Shown here piece by piece: positions 53,601-59,600 of a stretch of 64,000 bases of DNA (within the stretch, counting starts at the first letter, position 1; each line of letters begins with the position of its first letter). Made by a program: the position numbers and the translations under genes. Source of the DNA: Mactromeris polynyma (taxonomy: Eukaryota > Mollusca > Bivalvia > Venerida > Mactridae); NCBI GenBank assembly GCA_032209605.1, contig JASFXZ010000014.1, positions 4,174,912-4,238,911 on the forward strand, given 5' to 3'. The notes under the pieces were generated by a model that was not told the origin of the DNA, searched no databases, and saw nothing but the letters and a program-made list of their open reading frames with translations.

Positions 53601-56600
53601 TCCAGCATCTCGATACAGAGTTGTCTCCACTTTCTCTCCGAATATATCCGTTCCGGGCTCAGGTTCGAAAGTGACGGTAGCGAAACTAGCAACTGGTGCC
53701 TGCTCTACAATCTCATCCGTCTTAAACTGAACATGCGAGTCTTCCTGAGCCTGAAACATACACACCATGAGTAGCAAAAATATCGTAATTAATTCAGAGC
53801 TGCCATGACAAAACCTGTTTTAGTGATGTGGGTTATGACGTGGGTTATGACATGGGTTATGACGTGGGTTATGACGTTGAGCATTTCCTAAGTTTTGACT
53901 TCACTAACTAAGCACTTTGAACGAAGATATTTCTTAATGATGAGGCTTAATTGTGACTTAGAGAATTTAATAAACGAGAAAAGATATATATAAGTATTGC
54001 ATAATTCGTTGTTTCCATTTGAAGAGCAGAAGATGTTTTCAAGAATTATGTACATTCTGATGCAACATCATAATTTTGTAGCTTACTTTTACATCTTGAT
54101 CTTAATATTGGAATTGCTATAAAAAGAAAATTAGACATCAGATTGTAATACTTTTATATTAAATGAAAGTTGAAAGTAAAAACCTGAAAATGGACTTTTT
54201 GGTCATTAATAAAAGTTTGTCGTGGATCAGCTCAATAAAAGTTGTATTCTATTGCATCGACACTTTGTAAGAATCTTTCACTGGGTTCTGTTACATCAAG
54301 ATGTCTGACGCTAAGCTTATTGTCCTAATAACAACTAATGACAGGCTTCGTTACAAGTCATTATTGAAATGGATGTTAGGTAAAAGCCAAATCCGTCCCT
54401 TAGCATCTGAAACATCTCTAAATATACCAAAACTCTAAATTTTTGACCCCGGAAATGATTTTTCCCCTGCACAAAAACGAATCAGAACCCGAGGAATTTC
54501 GTAAGATTTACGTCTCTTCATACCTTAATTTCCACTGTTGGCTCTCCTGCATCATGTTCATCCTCTTGTTCTTCCTCTTCCTCGTCATCTTCTGTCTTCC
54601 GTGTAATGATGAGTTCCCTAGCAACCACCATAGTGATGTCGTTACCGCTACTCTTCAACACATCTACAGCCTCGTAGTGGTCCGAATCATGAAGAGTGAC
54701 TCCGTTAACCTGAAACACAAACAAACACTGTATTCAAGCCATTCAATAATACATGAAGTACCTGAGAACGTAGACTGAATGCAAACTATGAATATTATAC
54801 AAATCAACCATATGTTAGATAATAATTTCTGCGTTAGTGTAATAAAACTTTATTTGTATCTCTTGCAATGGATCTTAGAGAAATATATGAAATACTAACC
54901 TTCAATTTTTTTTTAAAAATTCACACAATTCAGACTTCATTACTTCCCTTTCAAAGCTATTTGAACAAACTTTGTATGGTTAATCTATGCAAGGAACTTC
55001 TACACATTTTACTGAGCATTGAATATGGAGAAGTTGTTGAGTATTCAAGTTTACACTGAAATAACAGGGTCGAGACTGTAGATTAAGCAGGGCCCTAGAA
55101 AGGCCTAGATACCCTCTACTTCTTGTCCTGAGATTTTTCACTAACCTCAAGACTTGTATGGACCAACTATATCCAGACATGTCAGAGCCGTAACAATAAA
55201 ACAATAAACAGACATAAATTACCCCCTCCTCCATCCGGATGCTTCCTAATCTAAGACCTGTGTAGAAATACTATGTGCATAAAATTATACAAAAAAATCA
55301 AAATAACTTACAGACATCAATTTATCTCCAACTTTTATACCCGCAAGTCCAGCCGGCCCATCTTCCGAAACTCTCGAAATAAAAATGCTCTGCAAAAAAA
55401 ATTGTACAATAAAATCATGACGAACATAAGCAAAATTGTGATTTACACCATTTAAAACGTGTTTTTGTAACATATGAATATGCATATAATCAAGATGAAA
55501 GTGAAAGAGGGGTCTATTCCAAGTCAGTCCACATTTTTTAATGTTTGCCGAAATCTAGATGAGACAACAGATTTGATTGGCTGCAAGACAAACAGCTACG
55601 CCTTGATTGGTCAAGTCCTAATTCCCATTTAATGAGAGCTAGAGAACTGTTAATTCTTTTTTTCTTAATTGTTTATAACTTCTTTACACAAATTTAGCGA
55701 TTAAAATGTTTAAAGGAGTTTTAGATGAAATTTAAACAATTGTTTTTCAAAATTCCAGTACTTCTCCAGTTTCAAGGAGTTTTCAAGGACTAGCACCAAT
55801 TCAAGGACTTTTCAGGGCCTGATTGAACCCTGTATATATTCCTGTTGTGAAGCAACAACAACAACCAACGTACCTCATCATCCCCTTTGTAAGGAGTTGA
55901 CCCCTTACCACCAGCTATACTAATACCCAGGCCATGACCAGGCTCCCTATGTATGTTTATAGTGTATTCCTCTTCGATTATTTCTTGCTCCTGAAAAAAA
56001 TGAAACACAAGCTAGCTATTAAGTTCCAAAGAATAAACTTACTTTTATCACATTTTACAGAAATAGACGACAACTCACTTTCTCTCTTTGGCATCTTCGG
56101 CTTATTGATTACACACAATTATAAGACAAAGAATAAATTTACATGAAAGTTTGCAAGCCAAGAATGAAACACATATAATTAATAATCACACATGTGACCA
56201 CAATGTTATATCATAGTTACTGTCAGACCTCATTTATTCGACAACCTTCTATCCGAATACTTAGTACCATCTGAAATAAATATCAGCAGGTCCCGATGTA
56301 AATTCTTAGATGTATTTCATATTGAAATGGGTTATTCTAAACCATGTATTAATCGTAAAAACATTCAGACCAGATTAACGAGGTCAGACTGTATGTTCTT
56401 TTCTGTACCAAATTCCAGTTAATTATTGGTATATCATATTGGTATATCAGATTGGTATATTGGGGTCGCTACATATTACTATGAGATATAAATATACCTC
56501 TTGACCTTGGAGCTTTAAACAAGACCTTTAAATGTGTTCCTTTCCTGTAACTGTACCAATTCCAGTAATCACCGTTCCTATACACATGTCGTGACCCTTA

Positions 56601-59600
56601 TTCTACATATCGGTATCTCAGTGTCATATTGAGAAAATAGCATTGTATTGGAAAAACTTTTAATGTGTTACAGTTTTATGGAATTAGGATTTACCTTATT
56701 TAGCTTAGTTCTATAGCAAGTATACTCAATATGAAGAGTCGTTTGCAATAAAAAAACATGGTACCAAAATCTTACAATCGTCAAAAACTGACTAACAGGT
56801 TTGTAGAACTAAGTCCCAAGCATACACAGATGCTCGTCTGCAGGTTACCATAATACTGGGACTAAAATTTCTAAGAATCTTAGCCTAACGCAATATTTAA
56901 CTATTTTTTTGACACAGTAGATGACATAAGGTCTTCGTTTTTTTCGAAACAGATGAGCTAACAATGTAATTATAAAAGAAATATCCCCATCAACCAGTCC
57001 CACTTTTTTCAGCATGTTACAGGAAACCGATATTTTTTAGGGCCTTAAAAAATCAAGAACAGCACATTACCTCGTCTTGCTTTGTTTTCTGCGCCAAAAT
57101 TTCAAGCACTTTATCCTTGGCATCGTCAGATATCACAATTCTTTTGCCTTTCTTGTGATGCGGAGTATCACGACGGCGAAGTGGAGTTTTGCGCTCATCC
57201 TCGTCGAAATCGAGATCAACAGGGAAACCCACTCGTTTTTCCTGATACATGTCGTCGTCCATATCGTCTTCCTCCTATAAATATATTTTATTTACATGAG
57301 CAGTTGTGTTGGATTTTATGTCCTACCAATGTTGTCAATTAGGACCAGCGGCCGGTGGAAATGGGGACAGTGCCTACTGACAATGTTTCAATCATACGGG
57401 GACAGTGCCTACTGACAATGTTTCAATCATACGGGGACACTGCCTACTGACAATGTTTCAATCATACGGGGACAGTGCCTACTGACAATGTTTCAATCAT
57501 ACGGGGACAGTGCCTACTGACAATGTTTCAATCATACGGGGACAGTGCCTACTGACAATGTTTCAATCATACGGGGACACTGCCTACTGACAATGTTTCA
57601 ATCATACGGGGACACTGCCTACTGACAATGTTTCAATCATACGGGCACAGTACCTACTGACAATGTTTCAATCATACGGGGACACTGCCTACTGACAATG
57701 TTTCAATCATACGGGGACACTGCCTACTGACAATGTTTCAATCATACAGGGACAGTGCTTACTGACAATGTTTCAATCATACGGGGACACTGCCTACTGA
57801 CAATGTTTCAATCATACGGGGACAGTGCCTACTGACAATGTTTCAATCATACGGGGACAGTGCCTACTGACAATGTTTCAATCATACGGGGACAGTGCCT
57901 ACTGACAATGTTTCAATCATACGGGGACACTGCCTACTGACAATGTTTCAATCATACGGGGACACTGCCTACTGACAATGTTTCAATCATACGGGGACAC
58001 TGCCTACTGACAATGTTTCAATCATACGGGGACACTGCCTACTGACAATGTTTCAATCATACGGGGACAGTGCCTACTGACAATGTTTCAATCATACGGG
58101 GACAGTGCCTACTGACAATGTTTCAATCATACGGGGACAGTGCCTACTGACAATGTTTCAATCATACGGGGACAGTGCCTACTGACAATGTTTCAATCAT
58201 AGGGGGACAGTACCTACTGACAATGTTTCAATCATACGGGGACAGTGCCTACTGACAATGTTTCAATCATACGGGGACACTGCCTACTGACAATGTTTCA
58301 ATCATACGGGGACAGTACCTACTGACAATGTTTCAATCATACGGGGACAGTGCCTACTGACAATGTTTCAATCATACGGGGACAGTACCTACTGACAATG
58401 TTTCAATCATACGGGGACAGTGCCTACTGACAATGTTTCAATCATACGGGGACACTGCCTACTGACAATGTTTCAATCATACGGGGACAGTGCCTACTGA
58501 CAATGTTTCAATCATACAGGGACACTGCCTACTGACAATGTTTCAATCATACGGGGACAGTACCTACTGACAATGTTTCAATCATACGGGGACAGTGCCT
58601 ACTGACAATGTTTCAATCATACGGGGACAGTACCTACTGACAATGTTTCAATCATACGGGGACAGTGCCTACTGACAATGTTTCAATCATACGGGGACAG
58701 TGCCTACTGACAATGTTTCAATCATACGGGGACAGTGCCTACTGACAATGTTTCAATCATACGGGAACACTGCCTACTGACAATGTTTCAATCATACGGG
58801 GACACTGCCTACTGACAATGTTTCAATCATACGGGGACAGTGCCTACTGACAATGTTTCAATCATACGGGGACAGTGCCTACTGACAATGTTCCAATCAT
58901 ACGGGGACAGTGCCTACTGACAATGTTTCAATCATACGGGGACAGTACCTACTGACAATGTTTCAATCATACGGGGACAGTACCTACTGACAATGTTTCA
59001 ATCATACGGGGACAGTGTCTACTTGTATGTAGATTGCTTCAACACAGTGATACCACACCACAGACATATAAAGTGATCCTATATGCCATCACATTAACCA
59101 GTTACTATGGCAACCAGACCAAGCACATCCTTTATAACGCCAACCACGGACAAGACAGCTAATAAAACTTCAACATTTTTGAACGACATAAGTATCTCCT
59201 GTCACTGAGGCAACTTCTTGTAAGATACAAACAGTAAAACAACAAAGCACGAAACATTATCAAGTTTGCAGTAATTGAAACAAAAAACAACTATACCTTT
59301 CAGTAATACTATTCAAAATAGGAGCAACACAGATTTGATAAAATTAAATACACACACTCATTTTTCAAATTCCATTCATTAATTATCCCTATTCAAAATC
59401 ATTAATTTCCCCATGGAATCAATGAAGAAATTAAACACAAGTCATAAAAATATATGAGAGGTAACCGCACAATATATAACTGGTGTACACTATCTACAAG
59501 ACAAATTGTTTTGATGTTCAAACTACTATCTAATCTGTGTACAGATCAATAATGTCTTAACATGTTAAATCCACACTTCCTTTCGACAACAGCCCTCTTC

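Noticed and set aside
54980..55234. 84-codon minus-strand frame between exons 5 and 6
   Set aside because: Lies in the intron, breaks PDZ1 if included, and has no matching splice sites.
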